From the NCBI GenBank assembly GCA_963772825.1, contig CAVYYX010000016.1:19489-83488 (forward strand): a stretch of 64,000 nt of DNA. Reading direction: 5' to 3'. A program made the position numbers and the translations under genes. The notes beneath the pieces were generated by a model. That model was not told where the DNA came from. It searched no databases and saw only the letters and a list, made by a program, of their open reading frames with translations. This document shows, one piece after another, positions 42,559-50,331 of the stretch. The DNA is from Desertimonas sp963772825. Lineage in GTDB: Bacteria > Actinomycetota > Acidimicrobiia > Acidimicrobiales > Ilumatobacteraceae. Every line of letters starts with the position of its first letter. Positions within the stretch are counted from its first letter, which is position 1.

Positions 42559-43185
42559 GTGTCGAAGCAGTCGACGATCAGCGTCGACCATGCCATCGGC
42601 AGCGCATCGACCGGTGACATCTGGCTGTTCCGCGGGCGGACGATGGCCGACCGGGCGATCCGCGTCGCCACCAACGCTCCGGTCAACCACGTGGCGATGG
42701 TCGTTGCCCTCGACGACCTCCCGCCGTTGCTGTGGCACACCGAGGCCGGCCAGCGCGTCGAGGACGTCTGGACCGGCGACCACCACCGCGGCGCACAGCT
42801 CAACCGCCTCGACGAGGCCTATCGGGTATGGACCGGTCGGTACGCCCAACGGGCCTTCCTCCGACAGCTGACGGGTGAGATCACGAGGTCGATGGAGGAC
42901 GAACTGCTCAAGGTCGTCGCCAGCCACGTCGGCAATCCATTCCCGCGCACCGGCCGGCTCGCTCGGCGCTGGATCGAAGGTCGCTTCCGCTACGAGGCGA
43001 CCGGCGAGGCCGTCTACTGCGCCCAGCTGCTGGCGATCACGTTCCGCCGGATGGGCTTGCTCGACGCCCGGCGCCCTTCGAACTGGTATGACCCCGGCAA
43101 GTTCTGGAGCGGCGACCGCCTGGCGCTCGGCGGCGGAGCGAGCCTCGGTGCCGAGCTCGCCGTCGTCGAGCAACGGTCTGAGTAA
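42559..43185 (+). CDS. permuted papain-like fold protein (YiiX/C92-like)
   Basis: The 208-residue protein has the arrangement of permuted NlpC/P60-type proteins: GSASTGDIWLFRGRT (first strand), a histidine in APVNHVAMVV, WHTEAG and then the cysteine in AVYCAQLLAITF with further conserved RTGRLARRW. In the family the histidine precedes the cysteine (reverse of standard papain order). Members are YiiX-like proteins, perhaps lipid- or peptide-directed hydrolases. There is no signal peptide, so it acts in the cytoplasm. A perfect inverted repeat terminator begins at its stop codon. Confidence 0.7.
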   Translation: MSKQSTISVDHAIGSASTGDIWLFRGRTMADRAIRVATNAPVNHVAMVVALDDLPPLLWHTEAGQRVEDVWTGDHHRGAQLNRLDEAYRVWTGRYAQRAFLRQLTGEITRSMEDELLKVVASHVGNPFPRTGRLARRWIEGRFRYEATGEAVYCAQLLAITFRRMGLLDARRPSNWYDPGKFWSGDRLALGGGASLGAELAVVEQRSE

Positions 43186-43217
43186 GCGTGTAAGCCCTTG
43201 GCGGGCTTACACGCTTA
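43183..43217. terminator. bidirectional terminator-like hairpin (15-bp stem)
   Basis: Bases 43183-43197 pair exactly with 43203-43217 around a 5-base loop. The YiiX-like stop codon (TAA) is part of the left arm and the ABC permease gene ends 14 bp to the right on the other strand, so it lies at a convergent junction. The arm sequence GCGTGTAAGCCC recurs in the hairpin at 49672-49709. Confidence 0.75.
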
Positions 43218-43231
43218 CACAGACGGGTCGG

Positions 43232-44110
43232 TCAGTCTTGGAGCAGGCCCCAGCGGCGGCGGACCGCCTTGTCGAGTGTGCCGAAGGCGACGGCGTCGAC
43301 GATCAAGCCGATGATGAACACCACGGACATCCAGGCGATCATGTCGCTGTAGCGCGACAGGCTGCGGGCTTGTTGCATCTGCTGGCCGATCGACGGCTTG
43401 CTCTGGATGATCACGAGCAGCTCGCCGGCCATCAGGCTGCGCCAGGCGAACGCCCAGCCCTGCTTGAGACCGCCGACGAACGACGGCAGCGTCGCCGGGA
43501 GGACGACGTAGCGGTAGGCGCTGACGCCCCGCGCCCCGATGACCTTGCCCGCCCGCAACAGCAGCGGAGGGACGTGGTCGATGCCCGTGATCAAGCCGTT
43601 GGCGATCGCCGGGGCGGCACCGAGGATGACGACGAAGCGGATCGCTCCCTCGTCGAGCTGGAACAGCACGATGGCCAATGGAAACCAGGCGATCGACGGC
43701 ATCGTCTGGATCCCGGTGATCATCGAGCCGATCGCCCGACGCACGATCTTCGAGCTGGAGACAGCGAGGCCGATCACGACGCCGACCACGATCGACGCCG
43801 TGAAGCCGACGATCGCCCGCTGGAACGTGATCCCCACGGATCGGCGCAGCAGCCCGCTCTCGGTGATGCTCCACAGTGAGCTGGCCACCGCCCGTGGTCC
43901 GGGCAGCACGTACTCCGGCTTCCAGCCACTCCACACGACGCATTGCCAAACGAACACGAAGATCGCCACGGCGGCGAGCTTCGGCCAGGTGGCGTCGAAC
44001 ACCGCTCGGGCGGTGAACCGCGGCGACCGGCGAGTCGACACGGTCGTGTCGGCGGTCGCTGGTCCGACTGCAGGTGGGGCGACCACGGCGAGTTCGTCAG
44101 CTGCGAGCAT
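43232..44110 (-). CDS. ABC transporter permease (SsuC/TauC type)
   Basis: The 292-residue protein has about six membrane segments and the permease cytoplasmic loop GARGVSAYRYVVLPATLPSFVGG near residues 184-205, characteristic of the sulfonate/nitrate/taurine importers. It starts at the ATG 44110, overlapping the ATPase gene by 14 bases, with GAGG upstream. It forms the channel of an aliphatic-sulfonate, nitrate or pyrimidine-type importer together with the two genes upstream. Confidence 0.9.
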   Translation of the reverse strand: MLAADELAVVAPPAVGPATADTTVSTRRSPRFTARAVFDATWPKLAAVAIFVFVWQCVVWSGWKPEYVLPGPRAVASSLWSITESGLLRRSVGITFQRAIVGFTASIVVGVVIGLAVSSSKIVRRAIGSMITGIQTMPSIAWFPLAIVLFQLDEGAIRFVVILGAAPAIANGLITGIDHVPPLLLRAGKVIGARGVSAYRYVVLPATLPSFVGGLKQGWAFAWRSLMAGELLVIIQSKPSIGQQMQQARSLSRYSDMIAWMSVVFIIGLIVDAVAFGTLDKAVRRRWGLLQD

Positions 44111-44852
44111 GGACCAGCGCCTCGGCGCGCAACGACTCGGTGACCTCGACCGCCAGGGCGGCAACGTCGGGGGACTCGATTCGCCGGGGGTGGGGGATCG
44201 CGACGTCGAACGACGCCTTCACCCTGCCGGGCCGCGGCGACAGGACGACGATGCGATCGCCGAGCCGCGCCGCCTCGCGGACGTTGTGGGTCACGAACAG
44301 CACCGTGAGGCCGCGTTGGCGGCTCAATGTCTCGAGCTCGTCGTGGAGGGCGTCGCGCGTCATCGCGTCGAGAGCCCCGAACGGCTCGTCCATCAGCAGG
44401 ATGTCGGCATCCTGGGCGAAGGCGCGGGCCATCGCCGCCCGCTGGCGCATCCCACCGGAGAGCTGGTGCGGGCGCTTGGAGCCGAACCCGCCGAGGTGCA
44501 CGGTCTCCAGCAACGCCTCGGACCTCCGACGTCGCTCCTGCGTGGCGACACCGGCGAGGCGCATCGGCAGCTCGACGTTGCCGCGCACGGTGAGCCAGGG
44601 AAACAGCGCCGGGTCCTGGAACATCAGCGCCGGACGCACGCGCGTCGAGACCGACCCAGACGTCGGCTCGTCGAGCCCGGCGACGAGGTTGAGGATCGTC
44701 GACTTGCCACAGCCCGAGGCACCGACGAGACAGACGAACTCACCGTCGTTGACGGTCAGGTCGATGTTGTCGAGCGCGTTCACGGCGTCGCGACCGTGAC
44801 CGAACGTCTTGCTGACGGCGGACAACGAGATCGCGGTCGGGGTGTCGGTCAT
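44097..44852 (-). CDS. ABC transporter ATPase (SsuB/TauB type)
   Basis: The 251-residue protein has Walker A GASGCGKST, Q-loop FQDPALFPW, signature LSGGMRQR and Walker B ILLMDEPFGALD, with the H-loop in FVTHN. The start at 44852 overlaps the binding-protein stop (ATGA). It energises the SsuC-type permease next to it. Confidence 0.95.
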   Translation of the reverse strand: MTDTPTAISLSAVSKTFGHGRDAVNALDNIDLTVNDGEFVCLVGASGCGKSTILNLVAGLDEPTSGSVSTRVRPALMFQDPALFPWLTVRGNVELPMRLAGVATQERRRRSEALLETVHLGGFGSKRPHQLSGGMRQRAAMARAFAQDADILLMDEPFGALDAMTRDALHDELETLSRQRGLTVLFVTHNVREAARLGDRIVVLSPRPGRVKASFDVAIPHPRRIESPDVAALAVEVTESLRAEALVHARS

Positions 44853-45949
44853 GCGGGTTCCGTGGTCTCCGTCGCGGTCAGCTCGTCGCTGACGGCGTCG
44901 AGGCCGCGCTCGGCGAGGATCTCGTTGAGCAGGGCCAGGTCGTAGATGCCGGTGAGGTCGACCTCCTCCAGAAGGCCGACGGCGATGGCGTCGTCGGCGG
45001 AGCCCTGGAGCGACGCGGCGATCGGGTCGACGGTGAACGTGAGGTTCTCGAAGGCGCCGGCGATCGTCTCGTCGGCGAGGCGGTTCGTCGTGATCGCCTC
45101 GATCCCGTCGTTCGTCGCCGTGAGCGCCGCCGCCGGATCGGCGTTGATCGTGTCGATCGTGTCGACGAGACCGTCGAGCAGCCCGCGGACAACGTCGGGC
45201 TGCCCCTCGAGGAACGGTGTGGCGACGATCAGGTGGGTGGTCACGAACTCGCCGTCCGGCCACAGATCGCGCTCGTCGACGAGCACGTGGCCGCCGCCTT
45301 CGAGGACCAATCGGGTCGCCCACGGCTCAGGAACCCAGGCCCCGTCCAGCGCTCCGTCGCGGAACAGGGTCAACGCCTCGGCGTTCTCGACATTGACGAC
45401 CTCGACGTCGCCACCGCCAGCCGTGTCGGTGGTGAAGCCGTTCTCCGTGAGCCAGGCGCGCAAGGCGACGTCCTGGGTGTTGCCGAGGGCGGGCGAGGCG
45501 AGCGTCGCGCCGGCGAGATCGTCGGGGGAGTCGATCCCTTCGGCGACGACGAGGCTCGCCCCGCCCGAGGTGGTGCCGGCGACGATTCGCACTGCCTCGC
45601 CGTTCGACTGGGCGAAACCGTTGATCGCCGGGTTGGGGCCGATGAACGTGGCGTCGATCGCTCCCGAGAGCAGTGCCTCGATCGCCTCGCCACCGGCGTT
45701 GAAGTGGGACAGCTCCAAGGTCACGTCCGGGCCGAGGGCCTCAGCGAACGTCCCGGAGTCGACGCCGACGATCGCCGGGGCGTGGGTGACGTTCGGGAAG
45801 TAACCGAGGCGCAGGGTCACCGGCTCGGCACTCGCCGAGCGCTCGGTCGCCGACGTGCTCGTCGCCGAAACGCCGACCAGCGTGAGGAGGGCCGTGGCGG
45901 CGACGACGAGGTGACGGCGGCGAGTGCGAGAGGTAATCCTGAGTGACAT
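44849..45949 (-). CDS. ABC transporter substrate-binding protein (NMT1/SsuA type)
   Basis: The 366-residue protein begins with a Sec-type signal peptide (arginine-rich start, hydrophobic LVVAATALLTLVGVSA, ending near residue 38) and continues RLGYFPNVTHAPAIVG, ALLSGAIDATFIGPNPAING and VRIVAGTTSGG, the pattern of sulfonate, nitrate or taurine binding proteins. The lack of a lipobox means it would be released or anchored otherwise. Substrate could be an organosulfonate. It is the first gene of a three-gene operon transcribed away from an IclR regulator. Confidence 0.92.
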   Translation of the reverse strand: MSLRITSRTRRRHLVVAATALLTLVGVSATSTSATERSASAEPVTLRLGYFPNVTHAPAIVGVDSGTFAEALGPDVTLELSHFNAGGEAIEALLSGAIDATFIGPNPAINGFAQSNGEAVRIVAGTTSGGASLVVAEGIDSPDDLAGATLASPALGNTQDVALRAWLTENGFTTDTAGGGDVEVVNVENAEALTLFRDGALDGAWVPEPWATRLVLEGGGHVLVDERDLWPDGEFVTTHLIVATPFLEGQPDVVRGLLDGLVDTIDTINADPAAALTATNDGIEAITTNRLADETIAGAFENLTFTVDPIAASLQGSADDAIAVGLLEEVDLTGIYDLALLNEILAERGLDAVSDELTATETTEPA

Positions 45950-46018
45950 AGTCGACTTTTCTACATTACAGAATCGCTAGTTGCAACGTGGAATACCGCA
46001 ATGTAGCAAACTGACCCG
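45950..46018. promoter_or_regulatory. divergent promoter region with IclR-type operator candidate
   Basis: The 69-bp gap between the transporter operon and the IclR gene is AT-rich. It contains CTACATT (45961) with its inverse AATGTAG (46000), and inside these TTGC(N13)GCAA at 45981-46001 with the palindromic GTGGAATACCGC core. IclR-family regulators bind imperfect 15-20 bp palindromes that include TGGAA/TTCCA, so this may be the operator for both directions. No computer motif test was possible. Confidence 0.5.
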
Positions 46019-46787
46019 GTGGAGAAGGCGAGTTCGGGCGGTGGCGACGGGCGAAGCGGCACGCAAGCCGTCGACCGGGCGCTCCGTGTGCTCGGCGTCC
46101 TGGAGTCGGCCCGAGAGGATCTGGGCGTCACGGCCCTCGCCACGGCGTCCGGCCTCACGGTGAGCACCACTCACCGCCTGCTCAAGGCGCTCGCTTCCGC
46201 CGGTCTCGTCGCCCAAGACCGAGACACCGAGCGTTACCACCTCGGCGTTGGGCTGATCGCCCTCGGGCGTCGGGCCGAAGCGCGCCTCGGGTTGCACCGC
46301 TGGCACGACGCCCTGGCAGCGCCTCGCCTCCGAGACCGGGGAGTCCGCCAGCATCGGCACCCGCGTCGGCAACGAGGTGCTCGTCGCCGATCACATACCG
46401 TCGGCCAAGGCGCTGCGGTTCGACGCCGGCATCGGAGCCCGGGTGCCGATCCATGCGTCGGCGATGGGCAAGATGCTGCTCGCCACAGCAGATGACCTTG
46501 CGGTCGAGGTCGCCGCCCTCGGCCCGCTGCAGCGTTTCACGGAGCGGACGCTCACGGACCCCGCCGCCCTGCTCGACGAGCTTCGAGTGATCCGCAGCCG
46601 TGGCTGGTCGCTGAACGACGGCGAACGAGACTCCGGGGTGCGAGCGGTCGCCGTGGCGATCCCGGGGGCATCCGCCGCGGCGATGGCCGTTCAGGGACCA
46701 GAGGTCAGGCTCACCGACGATCGGCTCGCGTCAGTGGTCGCGCTGCTCGACTCGACGGTCGACGCCGAGTCGACCAGCAGTCCATAG
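46019..46787 (+). CDS. IclR-family transcriptional regulator (one frameshift)
   Basis: The first part (GTG 46019) has a winged helix-turn-helix: QAVDRALRVLGVLES, VTALATASGLTVSTTHRLLKALASAGLV. The frame continues to about 46310, then the effector domain (VGNEVLVADHIPSAKALRF, VPIHASAMGKMLLA, GWSLNDGERDSGVRAVAVAI) is in another frame; the frame change is near 46315. Joined, the two give a full IclR protein of about 255 residues. It is divergent from the sulfonate-type transporter, whose regulator it probably is. The last 97 bases overlap the convergent GerMN lipoprotein gene. Confidence 0.8.
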
Positions 46788-47380
46788 TCGCCGCGGTCGA
46801 CGGACTGACCAGGCTCGCTCAGCGAGTTGTCACGGAGGAACACCTGTAGTGGCTCACCGTCGAGGGTGAAGTTGATGTGGTCGATGTCCTCGTGCTCGGT
46901 GAGTGACAGCACGATCTGGCCGACCATCAGCCGCTGGTCGGCATCGTCGACGCCAGCGAACAGGTTGGAGTCGAAGGTCACCCGCGTCCCGCCGGTGCCC
47001 GAGCGGGCCACCCCGCTGATCAACCCCGGCACGAGGGCGGTGCGCACGCCGGCTTCGGTGTACTCGGTGGGCGGGCCTTCTTCGAGGAGGCGCAACAGAC
47101 TGCGCACGGAAGCGTCGACGGGGACCTCGACGTCGATGGCACGCAACTGTGACCCCTCGATGAAGTACAAGACGATCGTCTCAGTCGCCACGGTCGTCGT
47201 CGATCCTGGCGTCGAACTCGACGGCAGGTCGCTGCCATCGGGAGTCGACGTCTCGGCGGTCGGCTCATTGAGGCCACTGAGCAGCTCGGCATCGACCTCT
47301 TCGACGTTCTCGCTGCCGCCGATGCGACAAGCCGTGAGCGTCAGTGTGACGGCTGCGATGAGGACGCGGCGACGTTTCAC
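46691..47380 (-). CDS. GerMN-domain lipoprotein (LpqB-like)
   Basis: The 229-residue protein has a lipoprotein signal ending in the lipobox TLTAC (cysteine near residue 17) and one GerMN domain: TIVLYFIEGSQLRAIDVEV, SVRSLLRLLEEGPP and INFTLDGEPLQVFL. LpqB in mycobacteria is a GerMN lipoprotein encoded with MtrA-MtrB and modulating that signalling pair; here the gene follows an MtrB-like kinase directly with a four-base overlap (GTGA). It lacks the beta-propeller C-terminal part of LpqB, so the homology is to the GerMN domain only. Start is the GTG 47380. Confidence 0.8.
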   Translation of the reverse strand: MKRRRVLIAAVTLTLTACRIGGSENVEEVDAELLSGLNEPTAETSTPDGSDLPSSSTPGSTTTVATETIVLYFIEGSQLRAIDVEVPVDASVRSLLRLLEEGPPTEYTEAGVRTALVPGLISGVARSGTGGTRVTFDSNLFAGVDDADQRLMVGQIVLSLTEHEDIDHINFTLDGEPLQVFLRDNSLSEPGQSVDRGDYGLLVDSASTVESSSATTDASRSSVSLTSGP

Positions 47381-48777
47381 TCGTCCGCCTCGGGAGTCGT
47401 GACGCGTGCCGCCCGCAGTCGCACCACGAAGCGTGCACCCCCGCCAGGTCGGTCCTCGACCCAGGCCGCGCCGCCGAGCGCGCCGGCGTGCTCGGCGACG
47501 AGGGCAAGACCGAGGCCGGTTCCGACCCGGTGACGCGACTCTCTGCCGCGGGTGAAGCGCTCGAAGATCTGCTGCTTCTCGTCGTCGGCGACACCGGGAC
47601 CGTCGTCTTCGACGACGACCAAAACGAAGCCTGGATCGGTCGCCTCGATGGCGATGCGCACCGGTCCGCCGGCGTGCTGGTCGGCATTGGCGAGCAGGTT
47701 GCTGAGCACCCGTTCGAACCGCACCCGATCGACCCGAGCGGCAGGCGGTGCGGCTGGATCGACGTCGATCGGGATCGCGACGAACCCAACGTGTCCGGCC
47801 ACCCGCCTGCACAGCTCGGCGATGTCGAGGGTTTCGAGGTGGAGGTCGGCGGCGCCGGCGTCGATTCGGGACAGTTCGAGGAGGTCGAGCACCATCCCGT
47901 CGAACCGGCGGATTTGGCTGACGATCACTTCGACAGCTTGTCGGGCGCGCGCCGGCATCTCCTCGCGGCGTACTTCGAGCACTTCGGTGGCGGCGGCGAG
48001 CGCCGTGATCGGCGTGCGCAGCTCGTGGCTGACATCGGAGGCGAAGCGCGCCTCGCGTTCAACACGGGCTTGCACGGCGTCGGCCATCGCGTTGAACGAG
48101 TTGACGATCGGGGCGAGGTCGGGGTCACCTTCTGGTGCCACCCTCGAGTTGAGGTCGCCGGCGGCGATCTGCCCCGCTGCAACGCTGATCCGGTCGAGCG
48201 GGCGAAGCAGCCGGCGGCTCGTCCAGACTCCGACGGTCGCGGCGAGCAAGGTGATGACGGCAGACCCGATCGCCAGCGAGAGCAGCAGGACGCGAAGGGT
48301 CTGTTCGGTGTCGTCGATCGGGAACGCCTCGAAGTACTGGGCGTCGACGTTGACGAGCGGGATCCCGACGCCGAGGTAGAGATCGCCCTCGAACGTGAAG
48401 CGCTGCAGCCCGGCGGCGCCGTCCTCCACCGAGGTCTTGAGCTCTGTCGGGACTGCATCGGGAATCCCCAGCTGCGACGCCACCGGTGTGCCGTCACCGA
48501 GGATGACGTAGTTGAAGCCATCCGAATCCGACGGCACGATGTTGATGCGGAACTCGTCGGGGAAGTCCTCGGATCCGCCCGCCGGGAGCAGCCGTCGCAA
48601 CACGTCGCGTGCGTTGGCGATCGCCTGCTGCTGTGCATCGTTCTCGCGCTCCTCGAGCAACGCCCGACGGGCGAACGTGTAGGTCACGACCGAGAGTGTG
48701 ACGGTCGTGATCAGGGCCAACAGACCGAAGAAGACCGACGCTTTCGTGCGCAGCGGTAGCCGGGGCCGGTGGAACAC
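47377..48777 (-). CDS. sensor histidine kinase (MtrB-like)
   Basis: The 466-residue protein has two membrane segments (about 14-36 and 163-185) framing an extracytoplasmic domain, a HAMP linker, an H-box SDVSHELRTPITAL with phospho-acceptor His251, and ATPase motifs N (LSNLLANADQHAGG), DDGPGV and GTGLGLALV. It matches MtrB/BaeS-type kinases. The product starts at the GTG 48777, immediately divergent from the regulator gene; it is followed by the lipoprotein as in mtrB-lpqB. The extracytoplasmic domain has no recognised motif. Confidence 0.93.
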   Translation of the reverse strand: MFHRPRLPLRTKASVFFGLLALITTVTLSVVTYTFARRALLEERENDAQQQAIANARDVLRRLLPAGGSEDFPDEFRINIVPSDSDGFNYVILGDGTPVASQLGIPDAVPTELKTSVEDGAAGLQRFTFEGDLYLGVGIPLVNVDAQYFEAFPIDDTEQTLRVLLLSLAIGSAVITLLAATVGVWTSRRLLRPLDRISVAAGQIAAGDLNSRVAPEGDPDLAPIVNSFNAMADAVQARVEREARFASDVSHELRTPITALAAATEVLEVRREEMPARARQAVEVIVSQIRRFDGMVLDLLELSRIDAGAADLHLETLDIAELCRRVAGHVGFVAIPIDVDPAAPPAARVDRVRFERVLSNLLANADQHAGGPVRIAIEATDPGFVLVVVEDDGPGVADDEKQQIFERFTRGRESRHRVGTGLGLALVAEHAGALGGAAWVEDRPGGGARFVVRLRAARVTTPEADE

Positions 48778-48816
48778 GTGCCAAGTGTTGCAGCCGGACG
48801 CCAGACTAGAGCCGCC

Positions 48817-49497
48817 ATGTACTCGCTGCTGTTCATCGAAGACGACGATCACATCCGCCTGGCCCTCTCGATGGCGCTGGAGGACGAGGGCTACGACGTC
48901 ACCCAGGCTGCCAACGGCTCGATCGGACTGGCCCTGTTCGACGAGCGCGAGTTCGATCTCGTGCTCCTCGATCTCCGTTTGCCCGATCTGTCGGGATTCG
49001 ACGTGTGCCGGGCGTTGCGGGCCAAGAGCATCGCCCCGATCATCGTCGTCACGGCGCAGACCGACACCCACGACCTCGTCGCCGGCCTCGAAGCCGGGGC
49101 TGACGACTACGTCACCAAACCGGTGGTCGCCAAGGAGTTGGCGGCGCGCATTCGGGCGCACCTGCGCCGGGTCCAGCTGCACGAGCAGCCGATCGCCAGG
49201 GCGGAGCGGTTCGGCGACCTCGAACTGCGGCGGGAGCAAGGGATCGTGCTCAAGGCCGGTCAGGAGATCAGCCTCACGAAGACCGAGTTCCGGCTGATCA
49301 ACGAGTTCGCCGATCACGTCGGTTCGGTACTCTCACGCGACTACCTGCTCGAACAGGTGTGGGGCTACGAGTACCTCGGTGATTCACGTCTCGTCGACGC
49401 CCACGTCCGCCGCCTGCGGGTGAAGATCGAGGATCACCCCGACGAGCCGAAGATCATCGTCACCGTCCGTGGCCTCGGGTACCGCCTCGTCGCCTGA
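48817..49497 (+). CDS. OmpR-type response regulator (MtrA-like)
   Basis: The 226-residue protein has a receiver domain with phosphoacceptor Asp52 and conserved Lys101 (DDYVTKP) and a winged-helix domain (LTKTEFRLINEFADHVGSVLSRDYLLEQVWG). The sequence resembles MtrA. The start at 48817 is 39 bp from the divergent kinase start, giving a shared promoter region. In MtrAB operons the regulator lies upstream on the same strand as the kinase, so this arrangement is a rearranged version. Confidence 0.93.
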   Translation: MYSLLFIEDDDHIRLALSMALEDEGYDVTQAANGSIGLALFDEREFDLVLLDLRLPDLSGFDVCRALRAKSIAPIIVVTAQTDTHDLVAGLEAGADDYVTKPVVAKELAARIRAHLRRVQLHEQPIARAERFGDLELRREQGIVLKAGQEISLTKTEFRLINEFADHVGSVLSRDYLLEQVWGYEYLGDSRLVDAHVRRLRVKIEDHPDEPKIIVTVRGLGYRLVA

Positions 49498-49517
49498 GCC
49501 GTGGGGCGCCATCCGGG

Positions 49518-49562
49518 TTGCGTCAGCGAGTCGACGATTGAGGGGCCGACTCGCCGACGCAA
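49518..49562. terminator. terminator-like hairpin after the MtrA-like gene
   Basis: A 16-bp stem (49518-49533 with 49547-49562, one mismatch) with a 13-base loop starts 20 bases after the regulator stop. No U-tract follows, which is normal in GC-rich actinobacteria. Confidence 0.6.
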
Positions 49563-49671
49563 ACGGTGCGCCCGGGTCCGCCGGTCCCGGAGCGCTGGGC
49601 GGGAAGGTAGCGGTTCGACATCAGACTGTCACGTTGTTTTCCGACACGATCCCGCTGGCGAAATCCGTAGC

Positions 49672-49709
49672 TGTCAGCGTGTAAGCCCGCCGCGGCTTTG
49701 ACGCTGACA
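49672..49709. terminator. hairpin sharing the GCGTGTAAGCC motif with the one at 43183
   Basis: TGTCAGCGT (49672-49680) pairs with ACGCTGACA (49701-49709), and the inner part GTAAGCC/GGCTTTG pairs at five of seven positions. It lies at the convergent junction of the MtrA-like and VOC genes and repeats the 13-base motif AGCGTGTAAGCCC of the 43183 hairpin, suggesting a repeated terminator family. Confidence 0.55.
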
Positions 49710-49727
49710 CCGTGCGTCTGGAGGGGT

Positions 49728-50315
49728 TCAGGCGGGGTCGGCGATGTCGTCCGGGTCGTGGGCCAACGAGGTGACGGGAGTGACCTCGATGGCGCCGGTC
49801 GCGGCGAGTTCGACGACGGCCGCGACCGGATCGATGTCGCCGAACAGCTCGCGATCGCCGAAGTCGGCGTCGCGGCCCGTGGCGTCGGTGACCCACCACG
49901 ACGCCTCGAGGGCGATGCCGTTGGGATCCGTGAAGTAGATCGAGCGCATCACGCCATGATCGACGACGTCGGTGACCTCGCAGCCGTAGCTCTTCAACCT
50001 CCGGCGCAATGCCTCCAAGGCGTGCTCGTCGGCAAGGTTGAGCGACAGATGGTCGAACTGCGCGGCACGCGGGTCGGGCACTCCCGCCGGTTTGGCGAAG
50101 CGGGCGATTTCGGCGTCGTGATACTCGAAGAAGGCGATCGTGTTCTGGGCGCCGACCTCGAAGAAGTAGTGGCGGAAGGCCGGCGTGCCGATCGTTGCCA
50201 CGAGCCGGGCGCCGAGCACGCCGTGATAGAAGCGGGTGGTGGCGTCCATGTCGGTGGTCACCAGGGCGAGGTGGTTGATGCCTCGCCATCGAACGTGTTC
50301 GGCGGACTCGGCCAT
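49728..50315 (-). CDS. VOC-family (glyoxalase/dioxygenase-fold) protein
   Basis: The 195-residue protein has a paired beta-alpha-beta vicinal-oxygen-chelate fold: WRGINHLALVTTDMD with the first metal histidine, AQFDHLSLNL with the second and a terminal FTDPNGIALEASWW holding the glutamate. These match metal ligands of the dioxygenase branch. It is probably a lactoylglutathione lyase-like or extradiol-type enzyme of unknown substrate. It is the last gene of a minus-strand group with the aldo-keto reductase 16 bp upstream. Confidence 0.85.
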   Translation of the reverse strand: MAESAEHVRWRGINHLALVTTDMDATTRFYHGVLGARLVATIGTPAFRHYFFEVGAQNTIAFFEYHDAEIARFAKPAGVPDPRAAQFDHLSLNLADEHALEALRRRLKSYGCEVTDVVDHGVMRSIYFTDPNGIALEASWWVTDATGRDADFGDRELFGDIDPVAAVVELAATGAIEVTPVTSLAHDPDDIADPA

Positions 50316-50331
50316 CAGCCAAGCGTAGACG

